Positions 18,001 through 26,422 of a stretch of DNA of 64,000 nt are shown piece by piece; positions within the stretch are counted from its first letter, which is position 1; the number at the start of each line of letters is the position of its first letter. The DNA lies in assembly GCA_032158295.1 (NCBI GenBank), contig CM063251.1, positions 12,005,016-12,069,015 on the forward strand, given 5' to 3'. A program made the translations under genes and the position numbers. Below the pieces are notes generated by a model that saw only the letters and a list, made by a program, of their open reading frames with translations, was not told the origin of the DNA and searched no databases. The stretch is from Pycnopodia helianthoides. Lineage: Eukaryota > Echinodermata > Asteroidea > Forcipulatida > Asteriidae.

Positions 18001-20338
18001 TGCTATCGACGAACCCCTTCAAGCCATCAGGGAGGAGGAACTCCTCATGACCTCGACTCCACTGGCCAGAAAGGTCACGACCCAGGCTGAAGTTCACCAG
18101 TTCAGTGGTCACGACCACAGGAACGGCGACGCCCAGTTACATAGCTCAGAAGGAATCGAGAATGGAGAGACGCCCATCTGCATGAGAGGGGGAGGGGAGG
18201 TGACCCAGGGGGGCAAAGGTCAAGGCAGTAGAGGTCAAGGATCAAGCCAGGGTGACCAGAGAGGAGCCGGAGGCCCAGGAAGAGGTAAAACTGTTAGCCT
18301 AATAAAGATACACCTATTGATTAATATGTTGTCAAGTAATGAACCACAAGGGAAACTGACTGGGTGAATTTCAAATAGTATGGGTTGAACAAAGAAAAAT
18401 TGACTTGAGCGGGATTTGAACCAACGACCTCCGGATTAACGTACCAGGGCTCTACCAACTGAGCTATCTAGCCCTATGTTGGCGGTCTCCCTATTTTGTC
18501 AATATCTTTGTTCGGGGGTGCCAGTCAGAAGCCATGCAACCGTTAACTGCCATGTAGCCAGGGATCACACCCAAGTTTACGATACAACCTGGGAAGCAGC
18601 AGCCACGGGAACACCTTGAGGGGATGCAACTTTTTTAGTTTAAATGTCAAGTAATAAACCACAAGGGAAACTGACTGGGTGAACTTCAAATAGTATTGGG
18701 TTGAACAAAGAAGTCAAAATTTGCAATCATTTAAAGTCAATTTAAGGAGGTTCTCCAAGGTCAAATTCAGTGTAGTGGTCTGCTCATTTTTCAACAGATA
18801 GAGTCTTTATGAAAATGGGGAAAAAGTTACTGCACAATAGTCTGGTTCCTTTTTTTGTTATTTTAGAAATTTAAAAAAATTGTTTTAGAAAAGGATCTAT
18901 TTTTCTGGTCTTTCTTTTCTTTAGGGTATGGTTTGGATAGTACCGGGAGAGACAGAACTCCTTCTGGTGGTCAGGGTGGAGCATCCGGAGGTAGAGATCC
19001 GACCAACAGGCGAGGGCGCTCTTCATCGATCGACATCAGCGAGCAGATCAATATTGCCCTGCAGCGGCTGCAGAGTGATATGAGTAGTGTGTTGATACGA
19101 CTCAATACGCTAGAGGCATTAGCTTTATCTCAGGCACAGCAGGTGGGTCAAAAATTGTCTGTTTTTCTATATTTTCATTTCTTATTTTATGAGAGACTGG
19201 TGTCCACATTGATGTGACTATTTTATGATTCATTCAAATCATCAATCAATATAATTGATTATCCTCAAGAACGTTTCCTTGTATTACATTTTCTTGGTGT
19301 GTCATGGCCAGTAAACGGCAAAAGTACGGCCTTCACTGCGAAACAAATGATAAATAAAACCAAAATACCCATTTATTACTGATCAATTGTGCAACTAAAA
19401 CAAAAATAATTTTAGCTTGGAAAAAAAAGTGTTATTACTAATGCCAAACTCGCAAACTCGCTAATTTTATTTTGAAATGGGACTCATTCTCTGATCTATG
19501 TAATAACTAATTTCATTTTTCAATTGTCTTAAGGTCATTAAGGAAAAGATTGGTCCCGAGTGTTGTGTAATGCACGTAAAAGAACCCAGTTACACTAATT
19601 GTTAAGAGAAGGAGATTGCCCTTGTGTTTTCTGCTATGGGTGGTTGCAGATTTCCCAACGACACCTTGAAAACTAATGCTATGGTAATAAATGGGTCTTA
19701 TAGTTGAACATAGCTCAACAAACCTTGTAGGAAAACAAAATTGAGCGTTTTGAGACGCCCTCGACTGTGATAAAGCGCTACATAAAAACTGTGTATTATT
19801 AACATATTGTTGATATTACATGCCACCGGAGCTTTCCTCACTACCTGTCTTTTCTGGTAAATGCGCTAAGTTCATGGATATCACACTCTGAACAAAGTAG
19901 ATTTTTGTTGTTGAGAAAACATTGTCCTACACTTAGGCCGTATACGAATTGGCGGCTACAGTTAGAGCTACGACTGTTGCTAAGTGTCTTGCTAAAGACG
20001 TCCCATACTTCAACGCATGATGATGTGGAAATCTAGCCATAGCTGTAGCCGTAGCTGCCAATTCGGACACGGCCTTATACTCACGGTTAAAATGGAAGCC
20101 ATTAAATCTTGGTATTCTATGTTTGTTTGATCTCACACCAGGCCCAAGCACAGCGGCAGGTCCAGCCGGAGTGCCAGACCCCATCAACCCCTCCGTCCCA
20201 TCGCCGTTCATGGCTCTCCTGGCTGTTCCGGAGGACCCTCCCGGAAGAACCGTGTTCTTTCTGATCGTCTGGCCTCTCATCGTCAACGTCCTCCTGGTGC
20301 TGTGGCGGAGGAGGAGACAGAGACACCTCAGACGGTGA
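8996..20338 (+). CDS. ACBD5: ACBD5, acyl-CoA-binding domain-containing protein 5 (complete, 9 coding exons)
   Basis: CDS 8996..9065, 10879..10999, 11798..11870, 14987..15173, 15996..16142, 16857..17059, 17978..18284, 18925..19142 and 20142..20338. About 508 residues, close to vertebrate ACBD5. The N-terminal acyl-CoA-binding domain (about residues 6-95) has the family signatures GPFQPSYEM, RFYGYYKQAT.GPC and WDAWSQLGSMSKDEAM. Near residues 250-265 an acidic run leads to EDFCDSMDQ, matching the FFAT-like motif by which ACBD5 binds VAP proteins. A short amphipathic helix (about 410-440) precedes a C-terminal transmembrane anchor (FFLIVWPLIVNVLLVLW) and a basic tail (RRRRQRHLRR), as in peroxisomal tail-anchored proteins. 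Known role: it recruits very-long-chain acyl-CoA to peroxisomes and tethers peroxisomes to the ER. The ATG has a good context (AAAAATGG). Odd: the exon lengths sum to 1523, one base short of a full frame; the anchor lies one frame off in the last exon (see findings). Confidence 0.95.
9906..10233. mobile_element. 328-bp near-perfect foldback element
   Basis: Left arm 9906-10060 is almost exactly the reverse complement of right arm 10075-10233, around a 14-bp spacer. The ends read CGTGTACAAAAATTACATTC and its inverse; the inner ends are ACGCGGTACC and GGTACCGCGT. Differences are a few substitutions and small indels. There is no ORF of note. Confidence 0.9.
10586..10753. repeat. AGGCCTGG-ended dispersed repeat, copy 1
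   Basis: Contains the family order GGCCTGGAATTTCATCTTTG, AGGGCAAGGCCATTTTCATT, TGCAAAGGGCACTTCCA, GGAAAATC, TATGGGAAACTTTT, AAGGGG.GCCAAGACCAGGG and a closing AATTCCAGGC. Other copies: 12007-12155, 12796-12955, 13040-13197, 14251-14395, 22592-22735, 55965-56125; fragments near 9262 and 11075-11180. Confidence 0.85.
10879..10999 (+). CDS. ACBD5: ACBD5 exon 2: acyl-CoA-binding core
   Basis: Acceptor TATTTCAG. Encodes GPFQPSYEMKKRFYGYYKQA and ending AFWEAIRRAKW. It carries the Tyr/Lys residues of the YYKQAT motif that contact CoA in this family. Donor GTAAGT at 11000 (phase 2). Confidence 0.96.
11185..11332. mobile_element. Inverted-repeat element
   Basis: Ends TCGATTTCACAAAG and CTTTGTGAAATCGA are exact inverses about 115 bp apart. 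The same end motif recurs, diverged, in the element at 33538-33671. Confidence 0.65.
11505..11641. mobile_element. Palindromic MITE family B, copy 1
   Basis: Arms GGCTGTATCCAAATTGGCGG / CCGCCAATTTGGACACGGC enclose GGCTACAGCTACGGCTA and the family core CTGTTGCTAAGGGTGTTGCT, then GACGTCCTATACTTCA.CGCATGAT. Lies in ACBD5 intron 2. Other copies: 19935, 50191, 53041, 55246 (degenerate) and 55378. Confidence 0.85.
11798..11870 (+). CDS. ACBD5: ACBD5 exon 3: last ACB helix
   Basis: Acceptor TTATCAG. Encodes WDAWSQLGSMSKDEAMNCYV and DDLLK, the conserved fourth helix. Donor GTAAGT at 11871 (phase 0). Confidence 0.96.
11935..12237. mobile_element. GACCCCTTGCA MITE (family C) interrupted by a nested repeat
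   Basis: Left end GACCCCTTGCA, then TGACGTCA, AACAGCGCCCTCACTGA; right end TTTGACCTCGG…TTTGCAAGGGGTC. Uninterrupted relatives at 36918-37047 and 37649-37773 are about 125-130 bp. Here 12007-12155 (an AGGCCTGG repeat) sits in the middle, so that repeat inserted later. Confidence 0.8.
12007..12155. repeat. AGGCCTGG repeat, nested copy
   Basis: Bounded by CAGGCCTGGAATTA and its near inverse ATTCCAGGCCTGG; reverse orientation relative to 10586-10753. The flanking CATCA/CATCG could be a short target duplication. Confidence 0.8.
12796..13197. repeat. Two further AGGCCTGG repeats
   Basis: Copies at 12796-12955 and 13040-13197, both in the orientation of the nested copy, with CAGGCCTG at the edges and TTGCCCC, TTGGCC.TGGTGCCCC and AAGTGCCCTTTGCAAAAT inside. 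A more diverged one is at 14251-14395. Confidence 0.8.
13406..13634. mobile_element. TTAA-flanked MITE, family D copy 1
   Basis: TTAACCCTCCTACTGTCAGT at the left and GTCAGACAGCAAGAGGTTAA at the right, with partial inversion of the ends and TTAA at both edges. Shares almost the whole interior with 23490-23710. TTAA plus a CCCT start is piggyBac-like (inference). Confidence 0.8.
14698..14875. repeat. Dispersed repeat, copy 2 (resembles 1508-1700)
   Basis: See 1508-1700: same ordered blocks, about three quarters identical by eye. Confidence 0.6.
14987..15173 (+). CDS. ACBD5: ACBD5 exon 4
   Basis: Starts IIETMPI, which continues the family's KKIIETMP block, and ends DLDS. The acceptor CTGAAG has a poor pyrimidine tract, but homology fixes the boundary. 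Donor GTAGGA at 15174 (phase 1). Confidence 0.85.
15211..15432 (-). mobile_element. tRNA-derived SINE (family S1), copy 1
   Basis: The reverse strand reads TAGCTCAGTTGGTAGAGCGC (A box), an Asn-like anticodon loop ATGTTAA, and GGTTCAAGTCC (B box). It is followed by TTTTTCTTTGTTCAACCCC. The plus-strand side beyond the tRNA part is TATTTTGTCAATATCTTTGT and GCCAGGGATCACACCCAAG, shared with other copies. In ACBD5 intron 4. Confidence 0.85.
15655..15705. repeat. Perfect short hairpin
   Basis: TTTGGTTTTACCCTTACAC and its exact inverse GTGTAAGGGTAAAACCAAA, separated by about 6 bases. In ACBD5 intron 4; it may be a tiny MITE remnant. Confidence 0.85.
15996..16142 (+). CDS. ACBD5: ACBD5 exon 5: linker
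   Basis: Acceptor TTCTACAG; the frame continues across it. Encodes a polar linker (DSRDDLNGDSS… NGENGSIGANG) with no domain. Donor GTAAAG at 16143. Confidence 0.85.
16401..16635 (-). mobile_element. tRNA-derived SINE S1, copy 2
   Basis: Same order as copy 1 (TTTTGAACAGAGAGAAAAAT, tRNA-like part, CCAGTGATCACACCCAAG, TACAACCTGGGAAGC). Its B box has decayed to GGTGTAATTCC. In ACBD5 intron 5. Confidence 0.82.
16857..17059 (+). CDS. ACBD5: ACBD5 exon 6: acidic region with FFAT-like motif
   Basis: Acceptor AAATTAG. Encodes SSESDTESEDFCDSMDQPD near its end, an acidic approach plus FFAT-like core as in vertebrate ACBD5, predicting VAP binding at the ER (known of the family; inferred here). Donor GTAAGA at 17060 (phase 0). 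Confidence 0.92.
17291..17522. repeat. 20-bp minisatellite, about 11.5 copies
   Basis: Unit ACCGCTCTGTGAGGCATTTC with variants (AGTGC, AGTAC, GTTGC endings); one unit is 19 bp. In ACBD5 intron 6. The units are contiguous without spacers, so this is not a CRISPR array. Confidence 0.93.
17978..18284 (+). CDS. ACBD5: ACBD5 exon 7: Gly-rich linker
   Basis: Acceptor TTTCAG. Encodes IPQLMKASAID, a KVTTQAEVHQFSGHD stretch and a Gly/Gln/Arg-rich low-complexity end (GGGEVTQGGKGQGSRGQGSS). Donor GTAAAA at 18285 (phase 1). Confidence 0.88.
18380..18620 (-). mobile_element. tRNA-derived SINE S1, copy 3
   Basis: Best preserved long copy: GGGTTGAACAAAGAAAAATT, GGGATTTGAACC (B box reversed), CTACCAACTGAGCTA (A box reversed), TTTTGTCAATATCTTTGTTC, CAGGGATCACACCCAAG. 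A duplicated flank (ACCACAAGGGAAACTGACTG) occurs at about 18342 and 18659, perhaps a long direct repeat around the insertion. Confidence 0.87.
18925..19142 (+). CDS. ACBD5: ACBD5 exon 8: coiled-coil helix
   Basis: Acceptor TTCTTTAG. Encodes a Gly/Arg-rich start, then QINIALQRLQSDMSSVLIRL and NTLEALALSQAQQ, aligning to the vertebrate segment before the anchor. Donor CAG|GTGGGT at 19143 (phase 0). Confidence 0.92.
19555..19800 (+). repeat. 3' fragment of SINE family S2
   Basis: GTGTTGTGTAATGCACGTAA, AAGAACCCAGT, AAGAGAAGG and GATAAAGCGCTACATAA match, in forward order, the non-tRNA part of 53759-54170 (reverse there). In ACBD5 intron 8. Confidence 0.65.
19935..20077. mobile_element. Palindromic MITE family B, copy 2
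   Basis: AGGCCGTATACGAATTGGCG / GCCAATTCGGACACGGCCT ends, with GCTACGACTGTTGCTAAG and GACGTCCCATACTTCAACGC inside. Sits about 65 bp before the last ACBD5 exon. Confidence 0.87.
20142..20338 (+). CDS. ACBD5: ACBD5 exon 9: membrane anchor, with apparent 1-base frame break
   Basis: Acceptor CTCACACCAG. In the phase set by exon 8 it reads AQAQRQVQPECQTPSTPPSH then RRSWLSWLFRRTLP and stops at a TGA at about 20262. The membrane anchor (RTVFFLIVWPLIVNVLL) and stop TGA at 20336 lie in the frame one base earlier. Both parts align in order to vertebrate ACBD5 (SWWPF… then PG…IIWPF), so one base seems to be missing in or near the C run at 20240-20242. Confidence 0.85.
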
Positions 20339-22591
20339 TTGGGATGAAACCGTCTCAGCGCAGGTGTAGTCTTATCCGACCAAATCATGTTGTGCTGATG
20401 ATATGAACATTGGCATTATTATGTAATTCTGATCAAATGAAACCAGGAATTCCTCAACAGCAAACTTAATCACTTCACTTTGGTATTTTAACAAATGTTC
20501 CATGCCCACCCGTGCTAGTTTTTTTTTTAAGAACTTTTTTTTTAGTTTCTTGAGTAATCGTTTCCCTTTGAAAATATTGTTGCCACAATGAAACCCTGAC
20601 TTGACAAAGGAAAGACAACAAAGGTTCTCTTAATTAGTCCGGGGATTTTATGTTGTCGTGTTCGAAAATTCAGTAGGCAGTCACCGTGATTCGCAGAACC
20701 TTGCCGTGAGTCATGGCTGAAAATCTGCCATGGTATGCTGGACTCTTGGAACACTCGGACTTACCTCCCATTTAGCCAGATATAGAGACAAACAATGGTG
20801 GCAGCCTTTCCATTCTTGTATGCCACTTTGTATAACAACAGGACAAAGGTCTCGAATCAGGGGGTTACACAATAACCTCAGGAAAGGGATTTTATAATGC
20901 ATGTTTTCCAGAACCTGTTGTCACTCGTTATTAGGGTGAAACAAAGCATATCACGGTAGGTGCCTGCCTCAACACGCTACACATTGGAAAGTGCGTGCAG
21001 ATATAAACGCCAGCCAATCGCCTGTCAGAAACAAATTGAGGAAATTCTTAATTTGTCACAAAACGTCCGCTGTGCGTGTATCCAAAAAAAGTTGGCGTCT
21101 GAAGACGTTAGCCGACGTGAAGTGGTTAATCACTGTTGCTCAGAAACCCGAGTAGAAGTTTTCAAGACACATCCAAGAGCGGTTTCAGAGAGATGTTGGT
21201 CTTAATCCCCTCACAGGGGACTATTGGGAAAGGATTACCTGCATAAGTTATAAACATTCAAAAGCTAATGAACTGTCGAATTTGAAAATGTAAACAACTC
21301 AAAATCAGAAAAATTGCAGCTATGTCCAGGATTTTGAGACGACAGGTCATATATGGAGACACTTTGTTGTTAATTTGGGTATTGTTCCTTTTTGCAATTA
21401 AGCCTAGAAGTTGTTCTGGCCTTGAGGTGGCCGAAGGTCCTCCGATATGAAGTGATTCATCGCACTGATGTACGGATTTTGGAATAGAATCGTAACTCTG
21501 ATTAGGTAGGGGGGAATATATGCAGATGTATTCAGTCTTGAAACCAAAGCATTATGACAGTTCCACCCACCAGAGGCTGGTATGTCACATGAATATATGT
21601 GTGTAATGTATAGATTTAAACAGAGTTGTCAGTTGTTTGTTTTTACTCCTTATCAACATATAGAAAATTACGAAGGTGAGACCGTCACAAATTGTTTCTT
21701 TAAATGCAAATTCTCCATCTTGATTCTTAACCTTTTAGAGACCAGAGCGGCCGGAAACGGCTTGTACCAAAATGCCCTTAGCAGCCACAAACGGCTGCAG
21801 GATCTGACCTACTTCCACTCAACCAGAAAGGTCAAAGTAAAGGTCATGTCCTGAACAGACATACAGACATATTCCAATGTTTTCCATGTTAGCTTAGTAT
21901 CTTTGTTTCTAAAACAAAACAATATTTATGTTTCACTTTTTTGTTTTTTACACACTTGCATTTAACAGAGATGTGTCCAAAAATCAACAGTGTTAATTAG
22001 CCATGTCTGGGCGTATGGCGATGATTATACAGAAATAATTGGTCTATAGACCAAGTTACATTTGTTTACAGAGTGGTGACCTCGTACATTATAACGCTAT
22101 TCCTGACGGGCAAGATACTACACAGGCTCAATGGGAAAATTTTGTGTCATAATTTTCACATAAATTCAAAATTTACAAAAGCAACAGCTGTACAGCTTTT
22201 GAGATGTCCCCCCTTTCTTCATATCAAAAGTTGAGGAAAATCAGACAGTGCGATCTCCATAAAACATAAGATTTGTTGTATTCTTCCATTGAGCTGTGTA
22301 CAAATGTGCCCGCCAGAAGTCCAGGCTCTGTGGCTCTTTTGTAAACATGTGATGTCACAGGTCATATCGTCTATAAAGGGTTGAAGTATGATTGCACCAT
22401 TCACCATTGAGCTAAATATAGGTATATGGTACATCATTGGTTGCAACCTATCAGCAAAATGATCACTTAAGTATACATAGGTGGTCTCATGTAAATAAGT
22501 TCCACTTGATGTTACGCAGTGTAAAGGCGGCCATCTTCCTGGACAAATGAATCATTTTTTGAATGCACACTTATGTGTTATGCATAATATA

Positions 22592-22735
22592 CCAGGCCTG
22601 GAGTTTCATCTTTGAGAGGGCAAGGCCATTGTAATTTTGCCCGAAGGGCACTTCCAGTGGAAAATCATAAGGTCTATGGGGAAACTTTTGAAGGGGCACC
22701 AAGGCCAAAACCAGAGGCAACAGAGGCCAAGAACA
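22592..22735. repeat. AGGCCTGG repeat
   Basis: CAGGCCTGGAGTTTCATCTT, GAGGGCAAGGCCATTGTAAT, GGGCACTTCCAGTGGAAAAT, AAGGGGCACCAAGGCCAAAA: same order as 10586-10753. Confidence 0.85.
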
Positions 22736-23489
22736 GGCTGGATACACCACGCGCGGCACCAAGAGTTTTATCAAATTCCTTCCATGATTGTTCGGTGAAC
22801 CAGTTGACTCCGTAGACAAGTCAGAATGCTTGATACGGCTCACAGCCAAAAACCCATGTTGAGTGAAGACGATGCCTATCGGGAACTAGTTAGTATTTCC
22901 TGTCGAGGTGCACTTATCATTGGAAAAAATAGTGATGGTTGGAAGGCAAGATGTGGGCAAATTCCAGTACAAATGAACACAAGACATGTCAATGCAGTCC
23001 TTTTGCACAGCAAGATGTTTAGCCTGAGCATGTTCTGTGCAAACTAAATGCTAATCTTGAGTAAAAAATGTTTGTTGATTTCTGAGCAGCAACTGATACA
23101 GTTTGTGTAGGATTTGGCTCTACAAGGGAAATCATTCATTGTAATTGTCAAAATAACCGCTTCATCCAAATCTTAGCCAAAATGTTGATAGCTTGCAGAG
23201 TAAAGGATTTGAATGATTTTATTTCTAGGCTGTCTTCCATCAGCCAATGTTGTACCATCCCTGTATATATGCATTTTACTTGATTTAATATGCAATGTAA
23301 ACTGTTGGGTATCACTGTACCTTGGTATAATAGCACTACGCACTAATGATGTCACTTATGCTCAGAATACCCGGATCACAGACAAACCTTCTACCACTAA
23401 GTCCTCATGGGATCACCCAATCGGTGTGCTAGACTACAGTAGTACAGTCAATACATGTGAGGAAGCATCAAACTTAAACATAATGCACC

Positions 23490-23710
23490 TTAGCCCTCCT
23501 ACTCTCAGTGACTCTTGGCAACATTTTCCAGTGAGTTGACCAACCATTTGAAACCATTCGACTGCCAAGGTTGTGTACGGTGGCACAACTGTGCACAGAA
23601 CTAACTGTGTACTGTGTACATGCATTCCCTCATATTTCAGGCTGGCATAGTTTATCTATCATTCAAAACCACTTGAATGGTATTGAATGGTCAGACAGCA
23701 AGAGGGTTAA
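23490..23710. mobile_element. TTAA MITE family D, copy 2
   Basis: Nearly identical to 13406-13634 through CAGTGACTCTTGGCA, GAGTTGACCAACCATTTGAA, AAGGTTGTGTACGGTGGCAC and ATAGTTTATCTATCATTCAA. The left edge is TTAG instead of TTAA; the right edge GGGTTAA is intact. Confidence 0.85.
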
Positions 23711-23924
23711 TGGAATTAGACACGGTGTCTGCAATCCGGGTACTGGGCTTCAGATAGTTTTAAGGTTTATTACTCCTTGTAATTTGCACATGCGTTAATA
23801 ACTACAAATACGTTTTGTATTATAACCACAAAAAAATATGACAGGCATTGTTTTGTAAACATGTATGTTTATATACATGGCACATGGAGCACATGTACCT
23901 GTACAAGGTTTATAGACAATGTAT

Positions 23925-24235
23925 TACATGTACATGGTTTATAAACATGCACATGTACACAGTGTTCATGTACATGTACATGGTTTGCACATTTACATGT
24001 ACATGTTCTATAGACATGGCACATGCACATGTTCATGTACATGCACATGCACATGTCATGTACATGCACATGTAATGCATATGTACATGCACATGTACAT
24101 GCATATGCATGAACATGTCTGTACCATGAACATGTACATGTGCCATGTCTATAACCTTGTACATGTACATGTGTATTGTTGTGTACATGCACTATGTAAA
24201 TGGACATAGTTTATAGACATGGCACATGTGCATGT
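23925..24235. repeat. ACATGT/ACATGC simple-sequence tract
   Basis: Irregular array of the self-complementary hexamer ACATGT and its variant CACATG, with partial longer periods (TTTATAGACATGGCACATG at both ends). ORFs here on both strands are artefacts of the repeat. Confidence 0.9.
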
Positions 24236-24957
24236 GTACTTGTGTTTCTTTTGAGAACTTTCCTTATTTTTGTACCGTTGATAATTTTCTAATAATGTGC
24301 AATATTCTTAATCTGTGAGGATTGTGTGAGAATCTGTATATAATTTAGTCCTAATCCATGCAGAATTAATCAAAACCCATCACATTTGATGTCCGTGTAC
24401 CCATTTTCATGATTACAAAATTCAGTCTCTTCAGGTTATGTTAAGTGTCATGTGCTATCACAATAACCCCTGTGTTGGGATGTACCAACAGTGAGTGGGT
24501 CACTTAAACCGTGTTTCAATGATTTTGAGGTACTGCTCCCTTATACCAAAAAGCACCTTTACACACAGGAGAGTATGGTAATAGCAGTGATGCACACGGC
24601 AACAGTAGATTGCAGGCTCAGTGGTGGTATTGTAAACTGCACCTGTTTTCCTACAAAGTACCAATTTAACGGCTGTATGAGGCACTCCGCTTTCTGGGGC
24701 CTATATTTGATCTGGGTTAGTGTTCAATTTGGATCATATTGGTCCTAATATCCAGTGTGATGGACATGCCAGTTTGGTTCACTTGATCTTCAAACAGGGG
24801 GTAGGGGGAGTATTTGATGTACCGGTACTACTGTGCACTATTCACAGTCCGGTCATGCCTTGTATCTAGCCTTGCGCAGGGCCACTTTAGTTGTGATCTT
24901 GTAAGGTACAGAACAAGAATGTCGATTTCATGTTGATTTTGACGAAGAGAAATGAAT

Positions 24958-25081
24958 TAGCCTTTTTGAGATTTGGTGGACACTATAGGAGTACACTGTT
25001 TGGTTCGGGTATATACAGTTAAATTTACCCAAACCAAATAGTACCATAGTATTCTGTCCGCCATATCTCAAAATGGCTTAT
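24958..25081. mobile_element. Inverted-repeat element
   Basis: TAGCCTTTTTGAGATTTGGT…TACACTGTTTGGTTCGGGTA is answered by TACCCAAACCAAATAGTACC…ACCATATCTCAAAATGGCTTA-like inverse (arms about 58 bp, spacer about 8 bp). Confidence 0.75.
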
Positions 25082-25543
25082 TGAGTTGAATTGAATCTTT
25101 ATCGCGTTACCTGTTTACCATCATCAATCAAAATTGTAGTCATGTTGCGGGGCCAGACAGTTTTCACCAATTGGTGCTCGATATGGGGGTACCCCCCCCC
25201 CTCCTATTGTGTCTTCATTGTGTGCTTGGAATCTCAGGAATTCTTTTGAGGATTTTAGGGGGGGGGAGTTCTATACAAGAGGAAAATAGTGTGTTATAGT
25301 ATGGGAACATTGGGGGGACCCTCTACCCCATTTCGGGCAGGCTTTAGTTTTCACTGTTAGTCTTATTGGTCTGGTCCACTTTGAGTTGAAGAGATGAACG
25401 CTAGAGCGGCAGCACAGTTATAGAGGTTATGTATCATAGGTGGATTGCATGTACCATGGGTCAAGCTTGATAGAGGACTCACAGGGAAGCTGTGTATATT
25501 GGTGTAGTAAGGAATCAACCATTGTAAATTATTGTAAATAATC

Positions 25544-25549
25544 AATAAA
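25544..25549 (+). terminator. Candidate ACBD5 poly(A) signal
   Basis: AATAAA followed within 30 bp by a T/GT-rich stretch (TTTGATTGTTTTCTG). Distance from the stop is 5.2 kb; transcript data needed to confirm. Confidence 0.35.
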
Positions 25550-26416
25550 TCCAAATCCACGATGCAATGATTTGATTGTTTTCTGTACATTCATTTATAT
25601 TGGCGTTGTCCTTAGTTGAAATGAGTATGGTGGGATTCGATTAATTGTAACAATACTTTAAAAAGATGTTCCTGTTTTATAAAAAGATGGGGTAATTGGG
25701 TCCTTCAGTAAAAATACGAAGGAAGCGTTTTCTTGAGCTTGTTTCCCATGCACATTTCAAATCACTTCAGAATTTTTAAAGGATGTAATAAACAGGGATC
25801 ATCTTCAAGATGATTATGTTTATAACATGGGCATGTTGGACACATTTCATACATTAATAGAGAGAAATGTGGTCCCTGTGAGGAATGTTTCCAGGCAAAA
25901 CCAAGACAACTGTGTGGGTAGTCCAGAAACTACAGATAATTATCTTGAAGATATTAGGTTTGTAACTAGGACATGGTTTGTCACTATCATGACAATATGT
26001 CTGTCCATGTTATAAGCTAACATTCGTACCTAAAAGTTCTCTTTGTTTTGACAGATAAACATTAAAAAGGGGCAATGGGTCTAAATTAAATAACTTTTTA
26101 GTAAATCAAATTTATTTGTTGTTTCTGTTAAATCACTTTCCAATCAATCCCACTTTTTAAGACACTTTTTATACTGTTTAGTATTAGCACAATCAGTATC
26201 GGCTGAGAAATGTACAAAAACAAAATAAAGGGCAAAATGTTGCCTTTTTTGTACCCTCCCAGTTCACAGTCCAAGAGTTATCATATGGACCCATTGGTGT
26301 GGACAGACCCAATTACAAACCTATAATTTGATAGCAAATTCCGATGAACCTTAACAAAACGACGACCAAACAACAGTTTCAGTTCTGGATTTTAATTCGA
26401 TATTTAAGATGAATCG

Positions 26417-26422
26417 TTTATT
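26417..26422 (-). terminator. Candidate BAZ2 poly(A) signal
   Basis: AATAAA on the minus strand about 5.7 kb past the stop codon. Others may lie closer; without transcripts the true end is unknown. Confidence 0.25.

Larger units (their letters stand above)
20339..26400 (+). other. ACBD5 3' UTR and intergenic DNA
   Basis: No coding exon recognised. Contains an AGGCCTGG repeat (22592), family D MITE (23490), an ACATGT-rich tract (23925-24235), an inverted repeat (24958-25081), and a block at 21735-21850 related to 51660-51750. The first AATAAA I noticed on this strand after the stop is at 25544, so a 5.2-kb 3' UTR is possible but unproven. Confidence 0.55.

Noticed and set aside
19143..19150. 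Alternative ACBD5 exon 8 donor at 19147 (GTCAAA) restoring the anchor frame
   Set aside because: The donor is weak beside the strong CAG|GTGGGT four bases earlier, and using it loses the conserved SWLSWLF segment in exon 9. Kept only as a test in the findings.
20960..21205. 81-codon ORF with several Cys
   Set aside because: No homology recognised, no splice context, in the presumed ACBD5 3' UTR.
23848..24209. Overlapping ORFs on both strands
   Set aside because: Artefacts of the ACATGT tract.
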